This document shows, piece by piece, positions 55,402 through 63,787 of a stretch of DNA of 64,000 bases. The stretch is taken from NCBI RefSeq assembly GCF_004684095.1, contig NZ_SRII01000007.1, positions 1-64,000 on the forward strand, read 5' to 3'. Both the position numbers and the translations under genes were made by a program. This DNA is from Hymenobacter sp. UV11. GTDB taxonomy: Bacteria > Bacteroidota > Bacteroidia > Cytophagales > Hymenobacteraceae. Positions within the stretch are counted from its first letter, which is position 1. Each line of letters begins with the position of its first letter. Under the pieces are notes generated by a model. It searched no databases and was not told the DNA's origin. It saw nothing but the letters and a program-made list of their open reading frames with translations.

Positions 55402-55968
55402 TTAAAGCACCCGCCGCACTTGCATAAAGCGGCGCTCATACCCCGAATTCTCCACCTGGCTGACTTTTACTCCCGACTCGCGCCGGGCCGAGGAAGCGTG
55501 CACAAAGCGCAGCGGCGTTTCGCCGCGGGCCGAAATCACGATGCCCGCGTGGCCAGGCGCGGTGCTGGTAGGTGCCGTGCCAGTGAAAACCACGATGTCG
55601 CCGGGCCGGGCGTCGGCCCGCGCCACTGGCCGGCCCACGTCGATGAGTAGGGCCGTGGAGTGGGGGGTAGGCACCCCAAAGTGCGAGAACACGAAGTACA
55701 CAAAGCCTGAGCAGTCGAAACCGCTGGCTGGGCTAATGCCCGCGTAGAGGTACGGACTGCCCAACTGGCGCATCGCGTAGCGCACCACGCTGTCGCGTCG
55801 CACCTCTTCGGCCGTGGGCCGCGCTGGCCGCCGCTCACTCACCAGTACGATGGGCAGGGAGGGGGTAGGGCGGCTGGCCACCAGCCCATTAGCCGGCTGT
55901 TGCGGGTAGAACTTAACCGCCAGTAAAATAGCCAGTAAACCACCAAAAATCAACCAGATACTGCGCAT
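55402..55968 (-). CDS. NlpC/P60 family cysteine peptidase
   Basis: This 188-residue protein has an N-terminal membrane helix (SIWLIFGGLLAILLAVKF) that may be an anchor or uncleaved signal. The NlpC/P60 domain follows: catalytic Cys in GFDCSGFV, His in GHAGIVI, and a further HAS segment supplying the third polar residue. It is predicted to cut peptidoglycan stem peptides in the periplasm. The ATG at 55968 puts the helix at the N-terminus; the frame is open further upstream. It diverges from the M61 peptidase gene. Confidence 0.88.
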   Translation of the reverse strand: MRSIWLIFGGLLAILLAVKFYPQQPANGLVASRPTPSLPIVLVSERRPARPTAEEVRRDSVVRYAMRQLGSPYLYAGISPASGFDCSGFVYFVFSHFGVPTPHSTALLIDVGRPVARADARPGDIVVFTGTAPTSTAPGHAGIVISARGETPLRFVHASSARRESGVKVSQVENSGYERRFMQVRRVL

Positions 55969-56074
55969 AAGCCAACGATAAAGCCAAGGGCCCCGCCCGC
56001 TTAACGGTGGGTGCCCGGCAGAAGTTAACGTGGAGCAAGGGCAAAAATTTGACGGCCCGGCCCGGCGAAGGCGT

Positions 56075-56082
56075 TTACTTTG
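56075..56082 (+). promoter_or_regulatory. Candidate -7 box of the M61 peptidase gene
   Basis: TTACTTTG is one mismatch from TAnnTTTG and ends six bases before the ATG at 56088, suggesting a leaderless start. A TTTG lies at 56048-56051. Confidence 0.4.
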
Positions 56083-56087
56083 CGCGC

Positions 56088-57968
56088 ATGTTCGCATTTT
56101 CTTCTGCTTTTTGCCGTCTGGCCGCCGTGGCTGGCCTGCTGGCGGCCGGGCCCGCCGCCGCCCAAGTCAAAGTCAAAACCAAGGTAAAGCACAGCGTCAG
56201 CGCGGCTGCCGCGCCGGCCGCCGCCAGCGCCGCCGGGGGTAGCCTGCGCTACACGCTGGCCATGCCCGCCCCCCAAACGCACTACTTCGAGGTGCGGATA
56301 GATTTGCAGGGCTTTGGCCAGGAATACACCGACCTCAAAATGCCCGTGTGGGCGCCGGGCTCGTACCTGGTGCGCGAGTTTGAGCGGCACGTGGAGCGCC
56401 TCAAGGCCCAGGCGGCCGGCGGCCAGGCCCTGCGCGTGGAAAAGCTGGATAAGAATACCTGGCGCGTGCACCACCCCGGCCAGGCCACGTTTCGGGTCGA
56501 TTACGGAGTGTATGCCTACGAAATCAGCGTGCGCACCAGCTACATCGACGCCGACCACGGCTTCGCGCTGGGCAGCAGCATCTTTATGTACCCGGCCGCA
56601 GCCAAGAACATGGCCAGCCAGGTAACTGTGCAGCCCGCCGCCGGCTGGGCCACCGTGAGCACGGCGCTGCGCCCCGCGTCGGGTATGCAGAAATTCGTCT
56701 ATCAGTCAGCTAATTACGATGAGCTTGCCGACTCGCCCATCGAAATTGGCAACCAGCGGGTGCTGAACTTCACCACCAACAACACGCCGCACCAAATGGC
56801 GATGTACGGCCCCTTTACGCTGCCCGACGAGCCGCGCTTCCTGGCTGATATGAAGAAGATTACGGAGGAAGCCCAGCGCGTGGTGGGCCAGAATCCGCTC
56901 GACCACTACCTCTTCATCGTGCACCACCTGGAGGCAGGCGGCGGCGGCCTAGAGCACCTCTATTCGACCACGCTGGGCGCCCGGCCGGGCACGTATTCGA
57001 ATGAAACGGCCTACAAGAACTTCCTGCGCTTAGTGGCGCACGAGTATTTTCACCTCTGGAACGTGAAGCGCATCCGGCCCATCGCGCTGGGGCCGTTTGA
57101 CTACGACAAGGAGAACTACACCCACATGCTGTGGGTGAGCGAGGGCCAAACCGAGTACATGGCCAATCAGATTGCCCAGCGCGCGGGCTTCTACACGGCC
57201 CAGCAGTACTTCGACCAGCTAGCCGCCGTGCTGGGGGGGGTAGAGAACCAGCCCGGCAACAAGCTTCAGCCAGCGGCCATGTCGAGCTTCGACGCCTGGA
57301 TTCGCGGCTACCGGCCCGATGAGAATTCCAAGAATTCCGAAATCAGCTACTACGACAAGGGCGAGATGATAGGGATGGTGCTCGACCTCATGATAGTGCA
57401 GGCCACCAACGGCCAGAAGCACATCGACGACGTGTTTCGCCTGCTCTACGATAAATATTACAAGGGCCTGAAGCGCGGCTTCACCGACCAGGAATACCAG
57501 GACGCTGTGGCCGAGGTGGCCGGCCGCCGCTTCGACGACTTCTTCCAGAACTACGTCTACGATACCCGTACCCTCGACTACGCCACCGCCCTCGGCTACG
57601 TGGGCCTGACCCTCAACAGCGCGCCCGCCAGCCCCAACGGCAGCCTGGGCGCTACCCTTACCAACCGCAACGGCCACTACCTCGTGACCTACGTGAAGCG
57701 CGACGGCACCGCCTGGAACGGCGGCCTCAACGCCAACGACGAAATCATGCAGCTCAACGGCGGCGCCCCCACAGACGAGTCGGTGAAGCAGGCCCTCTTC
57801 GCCACCGCGCCCGGCACGGTCGTCAAAATGCAGGTGAAGCACAACGCCTACACCCACGACCTGAGCCTGACGCTGCAACCCGACCCCGACCGCAGCTACC
57901 AGATTCAGCCCGTAGCCAGCCCTACCCCCGACCAGCAGCGGCTATTAGCCAAGTGGTTGGGCAAGTAG
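56088..57968 (+). CDS. M61 family (glycyl) aminopeptidase with PDZ domain, exported
   Basis: This 626-residue zinc peptidase has a signal peptide ending near PAAAQ. An N-terminal beta domain is followed by the gluzincin core with HEYFHLWNVKRIRP (HExxH with the family's W-N-x-K-R sequel) and the third ligand in WVSEGQTEYMA. A PDZ domain is near the C-terminus (about 515-610, GTAWNGGLNANDEIMQLNG). The ATG at 56088 begins the signal peptide. Predicted periplasmic, acting on short peptides. Confidence 0.93.
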   Translation: MFAFSSAFCRLAAVAGLLAAGPAAAQVKVKTKVKHSVSAAAAPAAASAAGGSLRYTLAMPAPQTHYFEVRIDLQGFGQEYTDLKMPVWAPGSYLVREFERHVERLKAQAAGGQALRVEKLDKNTWRVHHPGQATFRVDYGVYAYEISVRTSYIDADHGFALGSSIFMYPAAAKNMASQVTVQPAAGWATVSTALRPASGMQKFVYQSANYDELADSPIEIGNQRVLNFTTNNTPHQMAMYGPFTLPDEPRFLADMKKITEEAQRVVGQNPLDHYLFIVHHLEAGGGGLEHLYSTTLGARPGTYSNETAYKNFLRLVAHEYFHLWNVKRIRPIALGPFDYDKENYTHMLWVSEGQTEYMANQIAQRAGFYTAQQYFDQLAAVLGGVENQPGNKLQPAAMSSFDAWIRGYRPDENSKNSEISYYDKGEMIGMVLDLMIVQATNGQKHIDDVFRLLYDKYYKGLKRGFTDQEYQDAVAEVAGRRFDDFFQNYVYDTRTLDYATALGYVGLTLNSAPASPNGSLGATLTNRNGHYLVTYVKRDGTAWNGGLNANDEIMQLNGGAPTDESVKQALFATAPGTVVKMQVKHNAYTHDLSLTLQPDPDRSYQIQPVASPTPDQQRLLAKWLGK

Positions 57969-58113
57969 TAGTTACGGGCGCTAACTGAACGTGGCTCCGG
58001 CCTGCTGGCTTGGTCTTGCCCAGGTCGTGGGTTGGCTTAGCTTCGGCAACCAGAAGACCTTGCTGGTATCAATCTACTGCCGGGTCTGCTTCTTGAATAA
58101 CCCGCACAGAACC

Positions 58114-58156
58114 TAAAAAAGCCCTCCCAACCATACTGGTCAGGAGGGCTTTTTTA
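58114..58156 (+). terminator. Terminator between the M61 and SnoaL-like genes
   Basis: AAAAAAGCCCTCC pairs with GGAGGGCTTTTTT across a 17-base loop. A-runs and T-runs on both sides allow it to work for both convergent genes. Confidence 0.85.
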
Positions 58157-58206
58157 GGGGGTAAGGATAAGCCGGATGGGGCTTTCGTTGCAGTTAAAAA
58201 CCAGAC

Positions 58207-58557
58207 TTATACCTGCTCGATGTCCATCTGCTTAAACAGCCCATCCTGAATGGTATAGACATGCTTCACCGGGCCATCGAATAGCAGTTGTCCCTGCTTA
58301 TCCTTTACTACCTGGTGAACGGCAACTTCCAGCTGGCCATTTTCCCGCTCCCGAAAGCCAGTCGGTTCAACCTGCGGACTCAACTCCTGCCACTGCCGCA
58401 GCCAGTAGGCGCGCACCTCGTCGTGGCCAGTGGCATAATCGCCCTCCCACGCCTTCGACCAGCGTACCTGGGGGTGCAAAGTAGCTAGGACAGCAGGAAT
58501 GTCGCGGGCGTTGAAGGCTGCGTATGCTTTTCGAATCAGGTCGTGATGGTGTTCCAT
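58207..58557 (-). CDS. SnoaL/NTF2-like small protein
   Basis: This is a 116-residue protein with the NTF2-like fold pattern: HDLIRKAYAAFNARDIPAVLATLHPQVRWSKAWEG at the start, then RAYWLRQWQEL, and beta strands ending in KHVYTIQDGLFKQMDIEQV. Such proteins are ligand-binding or small isomerase-like domains of varied function; the ligand here is unknown. It is 55 bases downstream of kup on the same strand. Confidence 0.8.
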   Translation of the reverse strand: MEHHHDLIRKAYAAFNARDIPAVLATLHPQVRWSKAWEGDYATGHDEVRAYWLRQWQELSPQVEPTGFRERENGQLEVAVHQVVKDKQGQLLFDGPVKHVYTIQDGLFKQMDIEQV

Positions 58558-58612
58558 GCTAAAAAGGTGGCGTGAGCCTGCTCTATGAGGGTATTAGCAG
58601 GTAAGCCTATGG

Positions 58613-60565
58613 CTACTTCACCCGCGTCAGGGCTACTTCGCGCACGGGGGCAATTACCAGCGGCACCTTTTCCATCTTCACCGAGGAAGTGTCGAGGCCG
58701 AAGTACTGGGCCTCGCCCGAGATGAATTGCTTGATGTAGAAGTAGGCCTGCATCACGAGTTTTTCCTGGGTAGGGAAGTCGTTTTCGACCGAGAGGTACT
58801 TCTCCAGCACCACGAAGCGGAAGTCGCCTGTGACGTGCTGCTTGCTGAGCGAGGCGTAGCGCGAGGTAATGTCCACCTCCTTGTTGCGCACCAGGTCTTC
58901 CACCACTTTGCGGAAAAACAGGTTGATGCGCTGCTGCACCCGGAAGCCCAGCCGGAAATTGATGCGGAACACGTCGTCGGGCGCCAGCTCGGTCACCTTG
59001 TACTCCATCGTGTATGGCTCGTCGGTGGTATCGACGTGGATAAACCAGTAGATGTCAGCCCGTTTAGGGCGCTTCTGGAAGATGGAGTAGATGATTTTCT
59101 GCTCAATCTCGCTGGCGCGCTCGGCCGACGTCAGGAACACGAGGTGCGTGGCGTATTTGCTGATTGACTCGTCGTTGCTGAGCTGCTTGAGCGGCTCGAT
59201 GTAGGGCTCCATCTTCACAAAATCGGTGAGGCGGCGCTTGATGTAGAAAGCCTTCAGCCACACGTACATCACGGCCATCAGGGCCGAGCCAATGGCCAGC
59301 GACACCCAGCCGCCGTGCGGAAATTTGATAAGGTTGGCCACCATAAAGGAGCCCTCAATGAGCCCATACACCAGCACGAACAGTATTACCAGGGGTAGGG
59401 CCACCCGCTTAACCTTGCTGAGCCACACCGTCAGCAATACGGTGGTCATCAGCATGGTAAGCGTGATGGCCAGGCCGTAGGCCGCTTCCATATTCGAGCT
59501 TTCGCGGAAGAACAGCACTACCCCGATGCAGCCAATGAGCAGCAGCCGGTTCATGCTGGGCACGAAGAGCTGGCCCTTTACGTCGGTGGGGTAGTTGAGG
59601 CGCACTTTGGGCCACATGTTGAGGCGAATAGCCTCGGCCACCAGCGTAAACGAGCCCGTGATGAGCGCCTGCGAAGCAATAACCGCCGCTACCGTAGCCA
59701 GCCCAATGCCGAACAGCAGAAACCAGGGCGGCATCAGCTCATAAAACGGATTGCGGCCCGCCAGCTGCTGGCCCTGGTGGGAAAGCAGCCACGCGCCCTG
59801 GCCCATGTAATTGAGCACCAGCGCAGTTTTTACAAAGGCCCAGCTGATGCGGATGTTGCCCTTGCCGCAGTGGCCCAAGTCGGAATACAGCGCCTCGGCC
59901 CCGGTCGTACACAGAAATACCGAGCCCAGCAGCCAGAAGCCACCGGGGTAGTTTACCAGCAATTGATAAGCGTAGTAGGGGTTAATGGCCTTGAGGATAG
60001 TTGGATTCTTGGTAATCCAAAGCACGCCCAGCACGCCCAGCATCGTGAACCATAGGAACATAATCGGCCCAAAAGCCTTGCCCACAATCTGCGTCCCGAA
60101 GCTTTGCAGCAAAAACAACCCCGCGATGATGCCAATGACAATGGGCACCGTCGGGATGGTCGGGTAAATGGCCCGCAAGCCCTCCACGGCCGACGCCACC
60201 GAGATGGGCGGCGTAATAACGCCGTCGGCTAGCAGCGCGGCCCCGCCAATAATGGCCACCGCCGAGAGCCAGGCCCCGCGCCGCCGCACCAGCGCGTAGA
60301 GCGAGAAGATGCCGCCCTCGCCGTTGTTATCGGCATTGAGCGTGAGTATCACGTACTTAATGGTAGTCTGGAGCGTGAGCGTCCAGATAACGCACGAGAT
60401 GCCGCCGAGCACCAATACCGGGTCGATGTAGTCGGGGATGCGACCGCTCTTCAGGATGGACGACATCACGTAGAGCGGCGACGTCCCGATATCGCCGTAA
60501 ATAATGCCCAACGCAATGAGCAAGCCGGCTCCGGAGATGGCGGTGTGCGAGTGTTTAGAACTCAT
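58613..60565 (-). CDS. kup: KUP/HAK/KT potassium transporter
   Basis: This 650-residue inner-membrane proton-coupled potassium uptake system has about twelve membrane helices followed by a cytoplasmic C-terminal domain. The family signature GIIYGDIGTSPLYV lies in helix 1 (residues 19-32), with DNNGEGGIFSLYALV after helix 2 and the GALLADGVITPPISV segment in the next helix. Length is typical of bacterial members. TATGTTTA on the minus strand (60622-60629, one mismatch to TAnnTTTG) lies 57 bases before the ATG. Confidence 0.95.
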   Translation of the reverse strand: MSSKHSHTAISGAGLLIALGIIYGDIGTSPLYVMSSILKSGRIPDYIDPVLVLGGISCVIWTLTLQTTIKYVILTLNADNNGEGGIFSLYALVRRRGAWLSAVAIIGGAALLADGVITPPISVASAVEGLRAIYPTIPTVPIVIGIIAGLFLLQSFGTQIVGKAFGPIMFLWFTMLGVLGVLWITKNPTILKAINPYYAYQLLVNYPGGFWLLGSVFLCTTGAEALYSDLGHCGKGNIRISWAFVKTALVLNYMGQGAWLLSHQGQQLAGRNPFYELMPPWFLLFGIGLATVAAVIASQALITGSFTLVAEAIRLNMWPKVRLNYPTDVKGQLFVPSMNRLLLIGCIGVVLFFRESSNMEAAYGLAITLTMLMTTVLLTVWLSKVKRVALPLVILFVLVYGLIEGSFMVANLIKFPHGGWVSLAIGSALMAVMYVWLKAFYIKRRLTDFVKMEPYIEPLKQLSNDESISKYATHLVFLTSAERASEIEQKIIYSIFQKRPKRADIYWFIHVDTTDEPYTMEYKVTELAPDDVFRINFRLGFRVQQRINLFFRKVVEDLVRNKEVDITSRYASLSKQHVTGDFRFVVLEKYLSVENDFPTQEKLVMQAYFYIKQFISGEAQYFGLDTSSVKMEKVPLVIAPVREVALTRVK

Positions 60566-60621
60566 GTGGTAACGGAGTAATTACTTGGTCAGGAAGCAGC
60601 AGGTTAGGCCCGGTGACGCGG

Positions 60622-60629
60622 TAAACATA
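60622..60629 (-). promoter_or_regulatory. Candidate -7 box of kup
   Basis: TATGTTTA on the minus strand matches TAnnTTTG at all but the last position. It overlaps the end region of the preceding minus-strand gene unit only in its leader. Confidence 0.35.
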
Positions 60630-60650
60630 CGAGAGGATAGCGGCCGGCTT

Positions 60651-61301
60651 TTACGCAGGCGCGTCGGGAATGGCTGGGCTGGCTGCGAGTGGCTCGGCTT
60701 CGGCCTGGGTGGCCCAGGTAGCTGCCTCCTCCTCGGCTGCCAGTGCCGCCAGCAGGGCGGCGGCTTCGGCGGCAGCCTGGTCGTGGGCGCGGGCCACGCG
60801 GCGGTTTAGCTCCCCCACCAGGCGCTGCCAGATGGCCGCCTCGCCAGGCAGCGCAAAGTGCACCGCCTCGCGGCCCAGCAGCCACAGCCGCAGCCGGTTG
60901 GTGCCCCGGTGGCCGTAGAGCAGCATGAGGGCGGTAGCCAGCAGGCCGGCCATGGTGGGAAGGGTACGCAGCCAGTTATTTAAAAAGAGAATCAGCACAA
61001 TGGCCAGCCCCAGCCCGCCCAGCAGGTACCACAGCAGCCAGCGCACCGGCTGCACCTCGGCCCGCTCCAGCTCGCGCAGCCCAAACGTGCGGCCGAGTAC
61101 GGTGAGCGAAGTGCCCGTCAGCGTTAGGCGGCCATCGGGGCTGCCCACGGTGGGTAGGGGGGGTAGGGAAGCCGGTGCGGGCTCCTCGATGGCCTCCGCC
61201 AAAACCGCCACCGGCGCGGGAGCAACCGGTGGCGGAGTAAGTGCGAGGGCCGCGGGAGTAGGCAGTGGGCTGGGGGCAGGCACGGCCGTACTATGCCGCA
61301 C
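60651..61301 (-). CDS. Hypothetical two-helix membrane protein
   Basis: This is a 216-residue protein with a Pro/Ala-rich N-terminus. A short beta segment (DGRLTLTGTSLTVLGRTFGLREL) precedes two membrane helices (about 87-107 and 115-132). The charged Ala/Glu-rich C-terminus is probably helical. No family is firmly recognised. The first usable start is a GTG at 61301. The same reading frame runs unbroken back to the TGA of the upstream FKBP gene, with no ATG between them, so the true start is uncertain. Confidence 0.55.
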   Translation of the reverse strand: MRHSTAVPAPSPLPTPAALALTPPPVAPAPVAVLAEAIEEPAPASLPPLPTVGSPDGRLTLTGTSLTVLGRTFGLRELERAEVQPVRWLLWYLLGGLGLAIVLILFLNNWLRTLPTMAGLLATALMLLYGHRGTNRLRLWLLGREAVHFALPGEAAIWQRLVGELNRRVARAHDQAAAEAAALLAALAAEEEAATWATQAEAEPLAASPAIPDAPA

Positions 61302-61367
61302 CCAGGCGGGCGCGGCAGTGGTAGTCGGGGTGGTAGGCGCCGTCAGCGCCCCGGCCGACGACCCGGC

Positions 61368-62006
61368 TCAGTTGTTTACTTTGAGCAGCTCTACGTCGAA
61401 AATCAGCGCCGAGTCGGGGCCGATGTCGCGGCCCGCGCCACGCTTGCCGTAGGCCAGGTCCGAGGGGATGTACAGGCGCCACTTCGAGCCTTCGGGCATC
61501 AGCTGCAGCGCCTCTGTCCAGCCCGCGATTACCTGGTTGACGCCAAACGTAGCCGGCTGGCCGCGCTGGTAGCTGCTGTCGAACACGGTGCCGTTAATCA
61601 GGGTGCCGTGGTAGTGCGTCGTCACCGATGAGCGGGGGGTAGGCTTGGCGCCGGCACCCTCGGTCAGCACTTCGTACTGGAGGCCGCTGGGCAGGGTAGT
61701 GATGCCCGGCTTATTCTGGTTTTCGGCGAGGAAAGCTTCGCCTTCGGCTTTGTTGTTCATCGAGTTGGGATTGGGGGTTTCGTCGTTGTCCTGGTCTTCT
61801 TCGCCGCCGCCGAGCTGCTCTTGTAGCTGCTGCATGGCGGCTTGCATTTGCTCCTGGTTGAGGCGGCTAGGCTGCCCCGAAAGGCCTTCGCGGAGGGCGG
61901 CGGCCAGGATGTCAATGTCGAGCTCCAGGCCCTGCTGGGCGAAGTTGCGGGCCAGGTCGCGGCCAATGATGTAGCTGACCTGCTGCTGATTGGTGTCGAG
62001 GGTCAC
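61368..62006 (-). CDS. FKBP-type peptidyl-prolyl isomerase
   Basis: This 212-residue prolyl isomerase has an N-terminal dimerisation-type helical domain (YIIGRDLARNFAQQGLELDIDILAAALREGL), an acidic linker (GGGEEDQDNDE) and the FKBP domain (about 105-212): GAKPTPRSSVTTHYHGTLINGTVFDSS, AGWTEALQLMPEGSKWRLYIPSDLAYG, ALIFDVELLKV. It resembles FklB/Mip but has no signal peptide in the frame, so the product may be cytosolic. The start is a GTG at 62006. Confidence 0.9.
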   Translation of the reverse strand: MTLDTNQQQVSYIIGRDLARNFAQQGLELDIDILAAALREGLSGQPSRLNQEQMQAAMQQLQEQLGGGEEDQDNDETPNPNSMNNKAEGEAFLAENQNKPGITTLPSGLQYEVLTEGAGAKPTPRSSVTTHYHGTLINGTVFDSSYQRGQPATFGVNQVIAGWTEALQLMPEGSKWRLYIPSDLAYGKRGAGRDIGPDSALIFDVELLKVNN

Positions 62007-62107
62007 GGGAAAAATGAGGGTAATGCGGCCGGCTCGCCAGAGCCGGCCCGGCGTGAGAAATAGGCAGTGCCGGCCGTAAAGGTCGGCACTACTGCCGGCT
62101 TCTTACG

Positions 62108-62134
62108 CAAAAAGCCCCGCCGGGGGCGGGGCTT
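62108..62134 (-). terminator. Terminator of the 45-residue ORF
   Basis: On the minus strand AGCCCCGCC/GGCGGGGCT forms a stem with a short loop and is followed by TTTTTGCG. Confidence 0.7.
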
Positions 62135-62164
62135 CGGGCAACGGTATGGTGGGAACCTGAACAG

Positions 62165-62302
62165 TTAGAGGTAGTAATGGTCCTCTTCGCCGTGCAGGTT
62201 GAAGGTCAGGTTGAGGGTAGCCAGCTGCGCCCTCAGGTAGCGGAGCGAGCCCAGGCCGCCAAGCAACAGCAGCAGCGAGGGTAGGGCAGTAGTCTTTTTC
62301 AT
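62165..62302 (-). CDS. 45-residue membrane-type small protein
   Basis: The ORF starts at ATG (62302) and begins MKKTTALPSLLLLLGGLGSL, a short basic start followed by a hydrophobic helix. It ends with an acidic/aromatic tail (HGEEDHYYL). It has its own perfect -7 box upstream and a rho-independent terminator downstream, which argues that it is a real gene despite its size. No family is recognised. The hydrophobic stretch could be a membrane anchor or a signal peptide with a very short mature part. Confidence 0.6.
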   Translation of the reverse strand: MKKTTALPSLLLLLGGLGSLRYLRAQLATLNLTFNLHGEEDHYYL

Positions 62303-62335
62303 GAGAACTGGTGATTAAAGAATTAAAACGCAGTG

Positions 62336-62343
62336 CAAAGATA
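62336..62343 (-). promoter_or_regulatory. -7 box of the 45-residue ORF
   Basis: TATCTTTG on the minus strand matches TAnnTTTG fully and ends 34 bases before the ATG at 62302. Confidence 0.55.
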
Positions 62344-62382
62344 CGCGATAGTCTCGAAATATGTTAGGCATGCCGAGTAAAT

Positions 62383-62450
62383 GTAGGATAAGCTTTAGCT
62401 TGTCCGTGGCCCGATTGTTCAACGCCGGACAAGCTAAAGCTTATCCTACC
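62383..62450. repeat. Intergenic palindrome, GGATAAGCTTTAGCTTGTCC type
   Basis: GTAGGATAAGCTTTAGCTTG and the next few bases pair perfectly with the right arm ending at 62450 (about 23 bp). It lies between the 45-residue ORF and the end of the NTF2-like gene. Confidence 0.8.
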
Positions 62451-62452
62451 CC

Positions 62453-62908
62453 CTAGCTCGAATGGTCGGCCACAATGACCCACTGCCCATTCAACTTTCT
62501 AAAAATCAACAAAAACTGGCCCTGCGCATCGCCGGTGGCCGCGCCGGGGCGCGCCAGGTGCCAGTGGCCCACCACCTGCGCCACCTCAGTGCCCAGGGGC
62601 GTGATGCGCAGCTGACTGAAATCGAGCTTACCCATCTCGGCCGCGCTGGGGTAATGCTTCTTATAATTATCGAGGGTAGGCTGCCAGCCGTAGGTAGCCC
62701 CGCCCTTGCCGATGAACACCAGCGAGTCGGAGTGCCAGTAGCCGGCCATGAAGGTGGGGATGTCACCCCGGTTCCAGGCGGCCGTTTGGGTGGTGAGCAC
62801 CTGGGCGATGGCCTGGCGGGGGGTAGGCGGCGCGGCCAGCGCGCAGGCAAGGGTAAGAGTCAGGAGCATGAGAGAAAAGGAAAAAATGATTTTTAACCTA
62901 GTCGTCAT
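62453..62908 (-). CDS. NTF2-like (DUF4440/SnoaL-type) exported protein
   Basis: This 151-residue protein has a signal peptide (IIFSFSLMLLTLTLACALAA) followed by an NTF2-like domain: AIAQVLTTQTAAWNRGDIPTFMAGYW, DSLVFIGKGGATYGW, and the final QFLLIFRKLNGQWVIVADHSS. Function is unknown; related domains bind small ligands or stabilise larger enzymes. The start codon at 62908 lies inside the left arm of a palindrome, which therefore supplies the beginning of the gene. Confidence 0.8.
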   Translation of the reverse strand: MTTRLKIIFSFSLMLLTLTLACALAAPPTPRQAIAQVLTTQTAAWNRGDIPTFMAGYWHSDSLVFIGKGGATYGWQPTLDNYKKHYPSAAEMGKLDFSQLRITPLGTEVAQVVGHWHLARPGAATGDAQGQFLLIFRKLNGQWVIVADHSS

Positions 62909-62988
62909 GGCGAGCCTGCGAAGCAATCGCCCCAGAACGAAACCCACCCGACTCGTTCTGGGGCGATTGCTTCGCAGGCTCGCCATGA
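62905..62988. repeat. Palindrome, TCATGGCGAGC family
   Basis: TCATGGCGAGCCTGCGAAGC at 62905 begins a 36-base arm that pairs perfectly with the arm ending at 62988. It is a sister of the palindrome at 12971. It overlaps the first codon of the NTF2-like gene and could act as its leader structure. Confidence 0.85.
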
Positions 62989-63011
62989 CAGGCGAATTCT
63001 GTTGTTAAACG

Positions 63012-63773
63012 CTAGCGGTTCAGCAAGGTAGCCACGTAGGCGGTGCCGCCCAGCGCCCGCATGTTGCGCAGCACGCGCAGCTGCTTGGCGCGCGCCTGCG
63101 GCCCCGGCTGCCCTGCCCGGAAGCGCAGCGGATTGGGCAGCACGCCGGCCAGCAGGGCGGCTTCGGGGGCGCTCAGGTCGCGGGCCGACTTGTGGAAATA
63201 GCGCTGGCTGGCGGCTTCCACGCCGAAGGTGCAGTCGCCCATCTCGGCCACGCTCAAATACATTTCCATAATGCGGCGCTTGCTCCACAGCAGCTCGATG
63301 AGCACCGTGAAGTACGCCTCAGCGGCCTTGCGCACATAGGAGCGACCCTGCCAGAGAAACACGTTTTTGGCCACCTGCTGTGAGATGGTGGAGCCGCCGC
63401 GCACGGGCTTGCCCTCGGCGCGGTGCCAGTTGTACTGTGCCGCCCGCCACATGCCATCCACATCGAAGCCGTGGTGCACCAGAAACCGCTGGTCCTCGGC
63501 CGCTACCACGGCCAGCGGCACGCTGGGCGCCACCTCATCGAGCGAGGTGAAGTTGTAGCGGGCGTGGCGCGGGTCGGCCTGAATGCCGATGTAGCCCAGG
63601 CCCACCGGCGCGTGGGCGCGGCGGTCGAGCATGAGCCAGGTGGCGGGCGGCGCCAGCCAGCGATACAGCAGCACCCAGGTCACGGTGAGCAAAAACAGCG
63701 CGGCCACGGTTTGCAGCGCCATGCGCAACACCGTGCGCCAGGAGGGTAGGAGAGATTGAATAGACTGCGCCAC
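63012..63773 (-). CDS. mtgA: Monofunctional peptidoglycan glycosyltransferase
   Basis: This 253-residue GT51 enzyme polymerises lipid II. One N-terminal membrane helix (about 19-38) is followed by the transglycosylase motifs: AAEDQRFLVHHGFDVDGMWRA with the first catalytic Glu, GGSTISQQVAKNVFLW, KAAEAYFTVLIELLWSKRRIMEMYLSVAEMGDCTFG, and AALLAGVLPNPLR. There is no transpeptidase domain. A TAATTTTG box ends five bases before the ATG, so the mRNA may be leaderless, or the start may be the ATG at 63722. Confidence 0.93.
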   Translation of the reverse strand: MAQSIQSLLPSWRTVLRMALQTVAALFLLTVTWVLLYRWLAPPATWLMLDRRAHAPVGLGYIGIQADPRHARYNFTSLDEVAPSVPLAVVAAEDQRFLVHHGFDVDGMWRAAQYNWHRAEGKPVRGGSTISQQVAKNVFLWQGRSYVRKAAEAYFTVLIELLWSKRRIMEMYLSVAEMGDCTFGVEAASQRYFHKSARDLSAPEAALLAGVLPNPLRFRAGQPGPQARAKQLRVLRNMRALGGTAYVATLLNR

Positions 63774-63777
63774 GGGG

Positions 63778-63785
63778 CAAAATTA
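63778..63785 (-). promoter_or_regulatory. -7 box of mtgA
   Basis: TAATTTTG on the minus strand is a full match to TAnnTTTG. It ends five bases before the annotated start codon. Confidence 0.5.
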
Positions 63786-63787
63786 GG

